In this document: in pieces, positions 8,847 to 17,560 of the stretch
How positions within the stretch are numbered: position 1 is the stretch's first letter
Layout: each line of letters opens with the position of its first letter
Source of the DNA: Desulfovibrio sp.
Lineage (GTDB): Bacteria; Desulfobacterota; Desulfovibrionia; Desulfovibrionales; Desulfovibrionaceae
Direction: 5' to 3'
Assembly (NCBI GenBank): GCA_031287575.1
Contig: JAITSV010000051.1
Coordinates: forward strand, 33,897-90,728
Length of the DNA stretch: 56,832 nucleotides
Translations under genes and position numbers: made by a program
The notes under the pieces: generated by a model
Databases searched by the model: none
The model's input: the letters and a program-made list of their open reading frames with translations, nothing else
Told to the model about the DNA's origin: nothing

Positions 8847-10742
8847 ATGGGTCTGCACGCCAATGCATCCTCCACCGGGCGACTGCTCGAACTCATCCGC
8901 AAGGGCGATGCAGCGCGTCCCGCACCCCGGCGCGAGCCCATCCACTCGACGCCATCGGGCCCCGGCAAGTGGAACATCCCGCTGCTGCGCCCGCTGAAGG
9001 AACGCCGCGTGCTCGGCGTGGAATGGCGTGGCCGCTGCCTGTACCTGGCGGAAAGCCGCCATGGCCGCACCGGTCTGCCGGTATTGCAGGGGGTGCAGGC
9101 CCTCCGCATTCCCGCCGGCATCCGGCCCGGCGACGATGCCTTTTCCTCCTTCCTGCGCCAGCGGATCCTGGATTTCTGCGGCCCCGCCCCCGACCTAGAG
9201 GTATGGGCCGCCCTGCCCGACGAACACGCCGAACACTGGCACTTCCGCATTCCCAAGGTTTCGGCCAAGGAACGCGACGACGTGGCCTTCTGGACCGCCC
9301 GCAAGGAGCGCGAGTTCGACGAGCGGCAATCGGTGTTCGACTGCACCATCGGCGGCGAGATCATCGAAAAAGGCGTGCCCAAGCTCCCCGTCACCGCCAC
9401 GCTGGCCATGCGCGCCTCCCTTGGCGAGGTGCGCAACATCGTGCAGCGCGCGGGGTTTGCCCTTGCAGGGGCGGCCACGCGGGTCATCGCCTCGCACAAC
9501 CTGTTCACCACCGGCTGGCTGGACCCGGCAGCGGAACAGTTCGCGGTGCTGCACATCGACGAGGAATCGACCCGCATCGACATCTATTCCTCGTCGCAGG
9601 TGGTGCTGAGCCGCATGGTCAAGACCGGCTTCGCCAGCCTGGCCCGCGCCCTGGTGGAGTCCACCGCCGGTACCGCCGCCACCCTTTCCGATGCCGAAGC
9701 CCGCGCCCTGCTGCTGCGCGACAGCACCTGCATTCTTCCCGCCCACACCGGGCATGGCGCCACGGGCCAGCCCGCGCCGGCGGCCCCCGTGACCCAGCCG
9801 GTGACCGACATCGGCGCCAGCATCGCCCCCGCCGTGGAACGCCTGGTGCGCCAGTTCGAACGCACCATGGACCACTTCGCCAACACCCTCGGCTACCCCG
9901 CCGTGTCGCGGATGTTCCTTTCCACCCCCGGCGGCTGCCTGCAACCGCTGGTGGACGAGTTCGGGCGACAGGTGGGCATTCCGTGCACGGCGCTGAACGG
10001 CCAGCGCGGCCCGGCCACGCCCGGGGCCGAACTGGACCTGGCCAAGCTGCAGCCGGACTGCGCCGAAGCCCAGTGGGCCATCGGCCTTTCGCTGTCCGAC
10101 GACGAACGCACCCAGAACTGCGTCAACACCTTTCGCGAGCGCAAGCAGGCCCGCCAGCGCGAACGCCTGCGCCTGGCCGTGGCCGTGGGCAGCATGCTGG
10201 TGGTGCTGTGCACCGCCGTCTTCGCCAGCATCCAGGGCGCGGCCCTGCTTTCGGCCCGCAACGAACGCGACGCGCTGCGCCAGCAGTTGGCCGCCTACGG
10301 CGAAACCACCGACAAGGCCACGCTGCTGGCCGCCTCGGCCAGGGGCAAGGCCCTGCGCATGGCCGTCCAGTCCATGAGCCGCCGCCAGGTGGCCGTGGCC
10401 CTGCTGTCGGAACTGGCCGCCGTCACGCCTTCGGGCGTGCGGCTTTCCGGCCTGCGCCTGACCCAGCTGGACCACGGTCAGACTCCCGGCGCAAAGGACG
10501 CCAGGGCCAGGTCGGCGCAGCCGCAGGCCAAGGCCGACGCCGCCGCCGAGGCCAAGTCCATGGTCGTGGTCACCGGGGTGGTTTCCGGCGACATGCTCCA
10601 GCGAGAGGCCATGCTGGCCGACTTCCTGTACCGGCTGGAACGCTCGCCCATGGTGCTTTCGGTGACGGTGGAGAAAAAGACCCCCGAAACGGGCACCGCC
10701 ACCGAATCCCTGCAGTTCGTGGCCACCCTCAAACTGGTCTGA
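8847..10742 (+). CDS. PilM-PilN-like (GspL-type) fusion, pilus assembly platform
   Basis: 631 residues. The first ~430 resemble the actin-like cytoplasmic PilM/GspL domain (VLGVEWRGRCLYLAESR, then VLHIDEESTRIDIYS). A basic stretch leads to one transmembrane helix (about 442-468) and a periplasmic PilN-like ferredoxin fold with the usual ELAAVTPSGVRLSGL start. PilM and PilN are separate in most type IV pilus systems; here one reading frame covers both, as GspL does in type II secretion. It is the first gene of a run of four closely spaced genes (PilO-, PilP-like and secretin follow). GGGATGG precedes the ATG. Confidence 0.75.
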   Translation: MGLHANASSTGRLLELIRKGDAARPAPRREPIHSTPSGPGKWNIPLLRPLKERRVLGVEWRGRCLYLAESRHGRTGLPVLQGVQALRIPAGIRPGDDAFSSFLRQRILDFCGPAPDLEVWAALPDEHAEHWHFRIPKVSAKERDDVAFWTARKEREFDERQSVFDCTIGGEIIEKGVPKLPVTATLAMRASLGEVRNIVQRAGFALAGAATRVIASHNLFTTGWLDPAAEQFAVLHIDEESTRIDIYSSSQVVLSRMVKTGFASLARALVESTAGTAATLSDAEARALLLRDSTCILPAHTGHGATGQPAPAAPVTQPVTDIGASIAPAVERLVRQFERTMDHFANTLGYPAVSRMFLSTPGGCLQPLVDEFGRQVGIPCTALNGQRGPATPGAELDLAKLQPDCAEAQWAIGLSLSDDERTQNCVNTFRERKQARQRERLRLAVAVGSMLVVLCTAVFASIQGAALLSARNERDALRQQLAAYGETTDKATLLAASARGKALRMAVQSMSRRQVAVALLSELAAVTPSGVRLSGLRLTQLDHGQTPGAKDARARSAQPQAKADAAAEAKSMVVVTGVVSGDMLQREAMLADFLYRLERSPMVLSVTVEKKTPETGTATESLQFVATLKLV

Positions 10743-10753
10743 CGGGCACAGCC

Positions 10754-11302
10754 ATGCAAGCATCCAAAAGCACCTCGCCCTACCTCGTCCCCGGGCTGTC
10801 CCTTGTGGTCATCGCGGGCATGGCGCTGCTGCTCATCGTGCCCGCCATGCGCGAGACGGGCCGCGTGCGCGAAGAAACGGCGCAGATCCGCGCCCTGCTG
10901 CACATGCAGCAGGCCTTCGCCCCGGTCATCGCCGAAATGAAGGCCGACGCCGCCCGCCTCGACACCGCCCTGGCCCGGCGCAACGCGCTGGCCGCGCCCA
11001 ACCCGCCCGCCCTGACGGAGGCCATCGGCACCTTGCAGGACATGGGCAACCGCGCCTCGCTCAAGGGGGTGCGCTTTGTTCCGCTGGCGGAATCGGTGCT
11101 GGGTGGCAGCGACACGGTGCGGCTGGACGGGGTCATGGACGGCCCGCTGGAATCGTTCCGCGCCTTTCTGATGCAGGTCACGGCACAGCCCTGGCTGGAC
11201 CGCGTGGAATCCATGGAAGTGACGGCAGGCACCCAGTGGCCGGGCTACAAGGTGTCCATCTGGGTGAAGGTGAACGGCAACACGACGCGCATCGGTGGGT
11301 GA
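10754..11302 (+). CDS. PilO/GspM-like inner-membrane assembly protein
   Basis: 182 residues with a short cytoplasmic N-terminus, one transmembrane helix (about 10-30, VPGLSLVVIAGMALLLIVPA), a predicted coiled coil (RVREETAQIRALLHMQQAF) and a periplasmic ferredoxin-like domain. It starts 11 bp after the PilMN fusion and ends 3 bp before the PilP-like gene. PilO heterodimerises with PilN to connect the inner-membrane platform to the secretin. The call rests on topology and gene order more than on sequence motifs. Confidence 0.7.
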   Translation: MQASKSTSPYLVPGLSLVVIAGMALLLIVPAMRETGRVREETAQIRALLHMQQAFAPVIAEMKADAARLDTALARRNALAAPNPPALTEAIGTLQDMGNRASLKGVRFVPLAESVLGGSDTVRLDGVMDGPLESFRAFLMQVTAQPWLDRVESMEVTAGTQWPGYKVSIWVKVNGNTTRIGG

Positions 11303-11305
11303 CGC

Positions 11306-11950
11306 ATGACCCGCAGGGAACAGATTCTGATCGGCATGGCGGGCGTGGCGGCCATCGTGGCGGCGGTCATCCTGCTGCTGCCGTCGGGCGCTTCGCGGCC
11401 CGTACCGGCGGCCAGCGCCCCCGGCGCCCTTGCGTCCAGCCTGTCGGCTCCGGCGGACGGCGGTGCCGCATCCTCCACACCGGCCGCATCCTCCACACCC
11501 GCCGCACCGGCCGCACCGGCCATCCCCTCGGCGCTGGCGGGGCTGCTGCCTCCCGGCGCCGAGGCGGCTGGCCCGCCGCAGGCCATCGTCGAACAGGCCC
11601 GCAAGACCCTGGCCGAAGCGGTCATCACCCCCAGCCAGATCTACGTGCTGGACGCGGCGGTGCGCCAGGCCGCGCCCAACCCCTTCCACCCGGTGCCGGG
11701 CAAGGGCGAAGGCCCAGGCGGACCGGACGGAAAGGACGGCAAGTCCGCCGCGCACGACATCGCCTACTCGGGCTACGTGGCCATCGGCAACAGCGTGCTG
11801 GCCATCCTGGACGGACTTGAATACCGCGTGGGCGAAACCGTGGCGGAAACCGGATATGTGGTGAAGTCGATAACGCCGGGCAAGGTCGTCCTGGCATCGC
11901 CGGGTGATGTGACCGACAGGGAAATCCCCTACTCGGGCGACGACCTGTAA
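11306..11950 (+). CDS. PilP/GspC-like periplasmic connector
   Basis: 214 residues with an N-terminal transmembrane helix (about 7-26), a Pro/Ala/Ser linker (residues 30-75) containing SSTPAA tandem repeats, and a C-terminal beta domain (YSGYVAIGNSVLAILDGLEY, then VVKSITPGKVVLASPGD) typical of the homology region of PilP and GspC. This domain docks on the secretin N0 domain. It lies directly between the PilO-like and secretin genes. Many PilP proteins are lipoproteins; this one has a transmembrane anchor like GspC and no lipobox. Confidence 0.7.
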   Translation: MTRREQILIGMAGVAAIVAAVILLLPSGASRPVPAASAPGALASSLSAPADGGAASSTPAASSTPAAPAAPAIPSALAGLLPPGAEAAGPPQAIVEQARKTLAEAVITPSQIYVLDAAVRQAAPNPFHPVPGKGEGPGGPDGKDGKSAAHDIAYSGYVAIGNSVLAILDGLEYRVGETVAETGYVVKSITPGKVVLASPGDVTDREIPYSGDDL

Positions 11951-11976
11951 CCTGCGAGCAGTACGGGAGATTTTTG

Positions 11977-13635
11977 ATGCGCTTCTTGAGAAGACACGTT
12001 CCCCTGACCCTCGTCGTCCTGCTTGTGGCGGCATTCGTCCTCGGCACCCTGGGCTGCGCCAAGCGCAAGGAAGAAACCGACCCGTTCTTCGACAAGTGGA
12101 AATCCATGGCCACCAATTCCACGGGCTACTCGCCCTCGCGCGAAGCGCGCGAGATAAAGCCCCGCGCCGTGCTGCAACAGGACAAGGTGGCGGAGGAACA
12201 GGACCAGCAGGCCAAGCCCCTGCCCAACGTGCCGGTTACGCTCAAGCTGCACAACGTGGACGTGGGCGTGGCCCTGCGCAGCCTGGCCGCCGCCGCGGAC
12301 AAGAACATCATCCTCAGCCCCGGCGTGAAGGGCGCGGTCAACGTCAACGTCAACCGGGTGCCGTGGGCCGACGTGTTCAAGGGCATGCTGGACAGCAACG
12401 GGCTGGACTACGCGTGGCAGGGCGAACTGATCAAGGTCATGACCCTTGCCGACAAGAAGACCGACCTTGAACGCGCCACGCTGGAAAACCAGCGCATGGC
12501 CCAGAAGCTGAAGGGCCGCAAGGTAGGCCCGCTGATCACCACCGTGCTCGACGTGCGCTACGCGGAGGCGGCGGAACTGAAAAAGAACCTGGAAGGCTTC
12601 CTGTCCAAGGACGACGCGGGCAAGGCCGTGGGTTCCGTGGTCGTGGACACCTTCACCAACTCGCTGATCATCCAGGCCGTGGAAGACGACCAGAAGAAAC
12701 TGATGACCCTGGTCTCCAACCTCGACAAGCCCCGCGCGCAAATCCATCTCAAGGCGCACATCGTGGAAGCCACCAAGGAAACCGCGCGCGAACTGGGCAT
12801 CCAGTGGGGCGGCGTGAACCGGGTGGGCAACATGGCGGGCGGCAACGACCTCTGGATCACCCCCGGCGGCACCGGCGGCACGGCGGGCACCAGCCCGTAC
12901 TCCGGCAGCTACACGCCCACATACGGATCGTCCGGCATCAGCGGCCAGGGCAACGGCATCAACTTCCCCATCGACACCACGGGCAAGTCGGGCGCGGGCT
13001 CGCTGGGGCTGATGTTCGGCACCATCGGCGGCAACATGCTGGAAATGCAGCTTTCCGCCCTGCAGGAAAACAGCAGGATCAACATCCTGTCGTCACCGTC
13101 CATCTCCACCCTGGATAACCAGATGGCCTACACCGAAAACGGCGAAAAGGTGCCCTACGTCTCCACCAACGCCCAGGGCGACAACGAGGTGAAGTTCGAG
13201 GACGCGGTGCTGCGCCTTGAAATCACCCCCCACGTCATCGACGACAGGAACCTGAAGCTGAAGGTGCTGGTAAAGAAGGACGAGGTGGACCTTACCCGCA
13301 CGGTGGAAGGCAACCCCTTCATCATCAAGAAGCAGACGGAAACCACCCTCATCGTGCAGGACGGCGAGACCATCGTCATTTCCGGCCTGACCAAGGACCG
13401 CAAGAGCACGGGCCGCAGCGGCGTGCCCGGCCTGCACGACGTGGAAGGGCTGGGCTGGCTGTTCGGCAGCGATTCCAAGGCCAGCAAGCTTGAAGAAGTG
13501 CTGATCTTCATCACGCCGGCGGTTCTGCCCTACCGCGAAATGGCGGAACAGGGCGCCACGCAGCAGATCACGGTGCAGCCCGGCCAGATGGGCCAGGCCC
13601 CGACCATCGACCAACAGGTGCTGCCCCGCCAGTAG
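11977..13635 (+). CDS. Secretin (PilQ/MshL/GspD family)
   Basis: A 552-residue outer-membrane pore subunit. It has a signal sequence with a possible, poorly conserved lipobox (GTLGC), an STN/N0 domain (about 75-150, VTLKLHNVDVGVALRSLAAA), an N1-type domain (about 190-250, VLDVRYAEAAELKKNL) and the secretin domain to the C-terminus, with the family signature near VPGLHDVEGLGWLFGS. A Gly/Ser-rich insert (about 285-335) lies in the secretin gate region. The ATG at 11977 follows CGGGAG; a TTG one codon upstream is also possible. It resembles MshL in length and domain content. Confidence 0.9.
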   Translation: MRFLRRHVPLTLVVLLVAAFVLGTLGCAKRKEETDPFFDKWKSMATNSTGYSPSREAREIKPRAVLQQDKVAEEQDQQAKPLPNVPVTLKLHNVDVGVALRSLAAAADKNIILSPGVKGAVNVNVNRVPWADVFKGMLDSNGLDYAWQGELIKVMTLADKKTDLERATLENQRMAQKLKGRKVGPLITTVLDVRYAEAAELKKNLEGFLSKDDAGKAVGSVVVDTFTNSLIIQAVEDDQKKLMTLVSNLDKPRAQIHLKAHIVEATKETARELGIQWGGVNRVGNMAGGNDLWITPGGTGGTAGTSPYSGSYTPTYGSSGISGQGNGINFPIDTTGKSGAGSLGLMFGTIGGNMLEMQLSALQENSRINILSSPSISTLDNQMAYTENGEKVPYVSTNAQGDNEVKFEDAVLRLEITPHVIDDRNLKLKVLVKKDEVDLTRTVEGNPFIIKKQTETTLIVQDGETIVISGLTKDRKSTGRSGVPGLHDVEGLGWLFGSDSKASKLEEVLIFITPAVLPYREMAEQGATQQITVQPGQMGQAPTIDQQVLPRQ

Positions 13636-13693
13636 CCACGCGGGCCGCGAACCATGACGCCACACCATCACCCCGTAGCAAGGTAGGAACGCC

Positions 13694-15400
13694 GTGCGTC
13701 AGCGTGTACGATTGGGCGAACTGCTGGTGCAGGCCGGGCTGCTCACCGAAGAACAGCTGAAGGCCGCCCTGCGCGAACACAAGAAAAGCGGGCTGCGTCT
13801 TGGCCAGTACCTGACCAAGACCAACCTGTGCCGTGAATCGGACGTGGTGGAACTGATAAGCCGCCAGCTGAAGATAGAACGGTACAGCCCGCAGCAGCAC
13901 CCGCTCAGCCTGAACATGGCGGAGCGCCTGCCGCTGGACGCCGCGCAGAAGTGCAGCGCGGTGCCCCTGCAGCACCACGGCCACGTGCTGGTGGTGGCCA
14001 TGGTGGACCCGCTGGACATCGACGCGCTGGATACGCTGGAGTTCATCACCAACAGCGAAGTGGAACCGCTGATCTGCACGGAACAGGAATACAACCAGCT
14101 GTTCAGTGCCATCTACGGCATGTTCACCAACCTCGACGGCGTCATCGAAAGCCTGGGCGACCTGCACACCGCCGCCGCCAGCCAGGCCGACGCCGCCGAG
14201 CGCGACGTGGCCGTGGACGAACTGGCCAACCAGGCCGACCTTGCCCCCGTCATCCGACTGGTCAATTCCATTCTGGCCCAGGCCGTGCGCGAAGGCGCCA
14301 GCGACGTGCACATCAGCCCGGAAAAGGACAGCGTGCAGGTGCGCTTTCGCATAGACGGCAAGCTGCGCGAGGCCCCGGCCCCGCCGCGCAGCGTGGCGCC
14401 CGCCGTTGTCTCGCGCATCAAGATATTGGGCAACATGGACATTGCCGTCACCCGCGTGCCCCAGGACGGCCGCTTCACCATGCACCTGGACAACCGCGAG
14501 ATAAACGTGCGCGTGTCCAGCATACCCACCATCTACGGCGAGAACATGGTGCTGCGCCTGCTGGACATGAGCGGGCGCGACTACACGCTGGACATGCTGG
14601 GCATGCAGCAGAACGACCACGTGACCATCGAGGGGGCCATCCACAAACCCTACGGCATGATCCTGTCCACCGGCCCCACGGGCAGCGGCAAGTCCACCAG
14701 CCTGTACGCCATCCTCAAAAGCATCAACCGGCCGGACATCAACATCATCACCCTGGAAGACCCGGTGGAATACCGCATTCGGGGCATCCGGCAGGTGCAG
14801 CTGAACCGCAAGGCGGGCATGACATTCGCCAGCGGTCTGCGCTCCATCCTGCGGCAGGACCCGGACGTGGTGATGGTGGGCGAAATACGCGACGCGGAAA
14901 CCGCCGCCATCGCCGTGCAGGCCGCCCTTACCGGGCACCTGGTGCTGTCCACCCTGCATACCAACGATGCGGCGGGCGCGGTGACCCGGCTCATCGACAT
15001 GGGCATAGAGCCGTTTCTGGTCTCTTCGGTGCTGCTGGCCTCGTTCGCGCAGCGGCTGGTGCGCCGGGTGTGCACCAACTGCGCGGAACCCTACGAGCCG
15101 CTGCCCGCCGCGCTGGCCGCCTTCGGCCTTGCGCCGGATACGCCGGGCGCCACGTACCTGAAGGGGCGTGGCTGCCATCACTGCGCGCACACCGGGTATC
15201 GGGGGCGTACCGGGGTGTTCGAGATACTGCCCATGACCCAGATGATCCAGGAACTGGTGATCAAGCGCAGTTCCACGCAGGTCATCGCGGATTCGGCCAT
15301 CGACGCGGGCCTGATGCGCACCCTGAAGCAGGACGCGGCGCTGAAGATATTGCGCGGGACGACGACGGTTGAAGAGGCGGCCACGTCCGTCATGCTGTAG
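13694..15400 (+). CDS. gspE: GspE/PilB-type assembly ATPase
   Basis: A 568-residue hexameric ATPase that powers pilin assembly. It has an N-terminal GspE_N domain (LGELLVQAGLLTEEQL...), Walker A GPTGSGKST (from 327), the Asp box ITLEDPVEYR, Walker B DPDVVMVGEIRDAET and the His box, and a tetracysteine zinc motif CTNC...CHHC near 455-495. The start is GTG, supported by AAGGTAGG upstream; no ATG is well placed. A dispersed repeat separates it from gspF. The tetracysteine shows an assembly rather than a retraction ATPase. Confidence 0.95.
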   Translation: MRQRVRLGELLVQAGLLTEEQLKAALREHKKSGLRLGQYLTKTNLCRESDVVELISRQLKIERYSPQQHPLSLNMAERLPLDAAQKCSAVPLQHHGHVLVVAMVDPLDIDALDTLEFITNSEVEPLICTEQEYNQLFSAIYGMFTNLDGVIESLGDLHTAAASQADAAERDVAVDELANQADLAPVIRLVNSILAQAVREGASDVHISPEKDSVQVRFRIDGKLREAPAPPRSVAPAVVSRIKILGNMDIAVTRVPQDGRFTMHLDNREINVRVSSIPTIYGENMVLRLLDMSGRDYTLDMLGMQQNDHVTIEGAIHKPYGMILSTGPTGSGKSTSLYAILKSINRPDINIITLEDPVEYRIRGIRQVQLNRKAGMTFASGLRSILRQDPDVVMVGEIRDAETAAIAVQAALTGHLVLSTLHTNDAAGAVTRLIDMGIEPFLVSSVLLASFAQRLVRRVCTNCAEPYEPLPAALAAFGLAPDTPGATYLKGRGCHHCAHTGYRGRTGVFEILPMTQMIQELVIKRSSTQVIADSAIDAGLMRTLKQDAALKILRGTTTVEEAATSVML

Positions 15401-15407
15401 CACTCCA

Positions 15408-15585
15408 AAGCGTCCTTTTGCCCGTTGGCTTCGTCAACCTTCGTCCGCCGCTTCGGTCGAATACCACAAAAGTATGCGTTGCGGTCCTCATCCGTAATAC
15501 TCGAAGACTCGCATAACGGCTGTGGCACTCCCTCACGGTGGACTCGGTTTCCTCGCCAACGAACAAAAATCCTGCTTTGGAGAAA
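15408..15585. repeat. Dispersed intergenic repeat, copy 1
   Basis: Fills most of the 267-bp gap between gspE and gspF. From 15454 to about 15582 it aligns without gaps to 25370-25498, with about 18 differences in 129 positions (around 86 percent). The first part (15408-15440, CGTCCTTTTGCCCGTTGG...) also resembles the start of copy 2 at 25199. No transposase, no target duplication and no tRNA structure is seen. Minus-strand frames give similar Arg/Ser-rich peptides in both copies, but many changes are non-synonymous, so coding is unlikely. Confidence 0.8.
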
Positions 15586-15667
15586 GGCACCCGAAGAAGC
15601 TAGAAGAGAATTTGCGGCCACTGGCCATATTCACAGCTAACCGACAACGCACTTAACAGGCACGTAC

Positions 15668-16888
15668 ATGCCCACCTACGTCTACACCGCGCTGAACGAC
15701 AACGGCGTGAACATGCAAGGCACCATCGACGCGGACTCGGCGGACACCGCCCGCGCCCTGCTGCTGTCGCGCGGCTACGTACCCATGAAGGTCAAGGCGC
15801 AGGGGGCCAGCATCGAGTTCGGCGCACTGGGCGACATCCTGAACCCGGTGAAGCCCAAGGAACTCATCCTGTTCACCAAGCAGTTCCGCACCCTGTTCCA
15901 GGCGGGCATACCCATCACCCAGTTGTTGCAGGTGTTGCAGAACCAGACCGAGAGCACGCGGCTGAAGCGCGTGGCGGCGGACATGGCCCAATCCATCGTG
16001 GGCGGCTCCACCCTGTACGACGCCTTCAAGGCGCACCCCCGCGTGTTCAGCGAACTGTACTGCTCCATGATGCGCGCGGGTGAAGCCAGCGGCGCTCTGG
16101 GCGACGTGATGGAACGCCTTGTGTACCTGCTGGAGCACGAGCACAAGATACGTTCCGACATCAAGTCCGCCATGCGTTACCCCAAGATGGTCATGGGTGC
16201 GCTGCTCATCGCCTTCTTCGTGCTGCTGAACGTGGTCATTCCCAAATTCGTCCTGATCTTCTCGCAGGCCCGCATCCAGTTGCCATGGCCCACCAAGGTC
16301 GCCATCGCCATGCACCACGCCATAACCGACTACTGGCCGCTACTGCTCGCCGTGCTGGTGGCGCTGATCGCGGGCTACAAATGGTGGGTACGCACCCCCA
16401 CCGGCAAGTACTGGCGGGACAACCTGCTGCTGCGCGTGCCCATCATCGGCCCCGTATTGCAAAAATCCGTCATGGCCCGGTTCGCCTCCATCTTCTCCAT
16501 CATGCAGTCCAGCGGTGTCACCGTGCTGGATGCCCTGGACGTGCTGACCAACACCATCGGCAACGAAGCCATCGCGCGGGAATTCCGCAAGATACAGGAC
16601 AAGCTGCGCGAAGGCCGGGGCATCGCGGACCCGTTGAAATCCGCGAAATTCTTCACCCCGCTGGTCATCAACATGGTGGCCATCGGCGAGGAATCGGGCA
16701 GCCTCGATTCCATGCTGAAGGACGTGGCCGCCCACTACGACGAGGAAGTGGAATACGCCGTGGCGGGCATGGCCGAGGCCATCGGCCCCATTCTCATCGT
16801 GGTGCTGGCGGCGGTGGTGGGCTTCTTCGCCCTGGCCATCTTCATGCCCATGTGGGACCTGACCCAGATGGCGGGCAAGCACAAATAG
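15668..16888 (+). CDS. gspF: GspF/PilC-type inner-membrane platform protein
   Basis: A 406-residue polytopic platform protein with two T2SSF domains (about 70-193 and 270-395) and three hydrophobic segments (near 175-195, 220-240 and 375-400). The conserved starts are LILFTKQFRTLFQAGIPI and MARFASIFSIMQSSGVTV, each followed by AGEASGAL or IGEESGSL. Length is normal. It follows gspE after the dispersed repeat and precedes the major pseudopilin. Confidence 0.95.
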   Translation: MPTYVYTALNDNGVNMQGTIDADSADTARALLLSRGYVPMKVKAQGASIEFGALGDILNPVKPKELILFTKQFRTLFQAGIPITQLLQVLQNQTESTRLKRVAADMAQSIVGGSTLYDAFKAHPRVFSELYCSMMRAGEASGALGDVMERLVYLLEHEHKIRSDIKSAMRYPKMVMGALLIAFFVLLNVVIPKFVLIFSQARIQLPWPTKVAIAMHHAITDYWPLLLAVLVALIAGYKWWVRTPTGKYWRDNLLLRVPIIGPVLQKSVMARFASIFSIMQSSGVTVLDALDVLTNTIGNEAIAREFRKIQDKLREGRGIADPLKSAKFFTPLVINMVAIGEESGSLDSMLKDVAAHYDEEVEYAVAGMAEAIGPILIVVLAAVVGFFALAIFMPMWDLTQMAGKHK

Positions 16889-16920
16889 CCTTTGATTACG
16901 CCCATGCATGCCGGGGCACG

Positions 16921-16948
16921 GTGCGCGAACTCCACGGGGGGGGCGCAC
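16921..16948 (+). other. Stem-loop and G-run ahead of the major pseudopilin
   Basis: GTGCGC pairs with GCGCAC around a 16-nt loop containing a run of eight G. It is followed by CATATAGGGAGGGGG, where TATAGG could be a -10 element. The 159-bp gap between gspF and the pseudopilin gene may therefore hold an attenuator or internal promoter that raises pilin expression. This is inferred from position. Confidence 0.4.
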
Positions 16949-17047
16949 GCTCCGGCACCATATAGGGAGGGGGCCGGAAGGTCCGGAACCCGAGTGAATT
17001 TGAAGACAGCGGAAAATCGTAACACCATGCACCAGGAGAAACATCCC

Positions 17048-17494
17048 ATGACCCGGAACAAGACGGACCGCAAAAAGGAACAGGGCTTCACGCTCATCGA
17101 AATCATTGCCGTGCTGGTCATCCTTGGCGTTCTGGCCGCCGTTGCCGTGCCCAAGTACTTCGACCTTCAGGAAAACGCCCGCCAGTCTGCCGTTGATGCC
17201 GCGGCTGCGGAACTTCAGGCCCGTCTGAACCAGAGATTTGCGCAGGCCCTGCTCGCCGGTTCGGACTGCGCCGCGGCCCAAACCGCCGCGCAGAACGAGG
17301 TGAGCGACACCTCCGTCATCGGCGGCGGCTGGACCGTTACCGGCATTTCCTGGTCGGATACCACCACCACGCCCGCGACCCGCGTCTTCCAATCTTCCGT
17401 GTCGCTTTCGCATCCCACCGTCACGGGCGGTACCGCCATCGCCGCTTCCGAAGCCGGTGGTGCGAAGGCGCTGCAAACCCCCGCCTGCAACTAA
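17048..17494 (+). CDS. Type IV prepilin / major pseudopilin
   Basis: 148 residues. The leader MTRNKTDRKKEQG ends in the Gly before FTLIE, with Glu at +5, followed by a perfect hydrophobic helix (IIAVLVILGVLAAVAVPKYF). The globular part has two Cys (C77 region and near the C-terminus, PACN), suggesting a pilin-like disulfide loop. The ATG at 17048 is chosen because AGGAGA lies 8 bp upstream; the ATG at 17027 has no ribosome site. Its position just after gspF and its Cys pattern suggest the major subunit. Confidence 0.92.
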   Translation: MTRNKTDRKKEQGFTLIEIIAVLVILGVLAAVAVPKYFDLQENARQSAVDAAAAELQARLNQRFAQALLAGSDCAAAQTAAQNEVSDTSVIGGGWTVTGISWSDTTTTPATRVFQSSVSLSHPTVTGGTAIAASEAGGAKALQTPACN

Positions 17495-17560
17495 TGTTTC
17501 CGGCGGCGGCGCCCCGGTGCCGCCGCCCTTTCCCTCCAGCTTTACGCACAGGTATCCGCC

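Noticed and set aside
15390-15621. Minus-strand peptides from the dispersed repeat as a conserved small protein
   Set aside because: Both copies give similar Arg/Ser-rich peptides, but differences are often non-synonymous and there is no shared start with a ribosome site. A non-coding repeat explains the similarity better.
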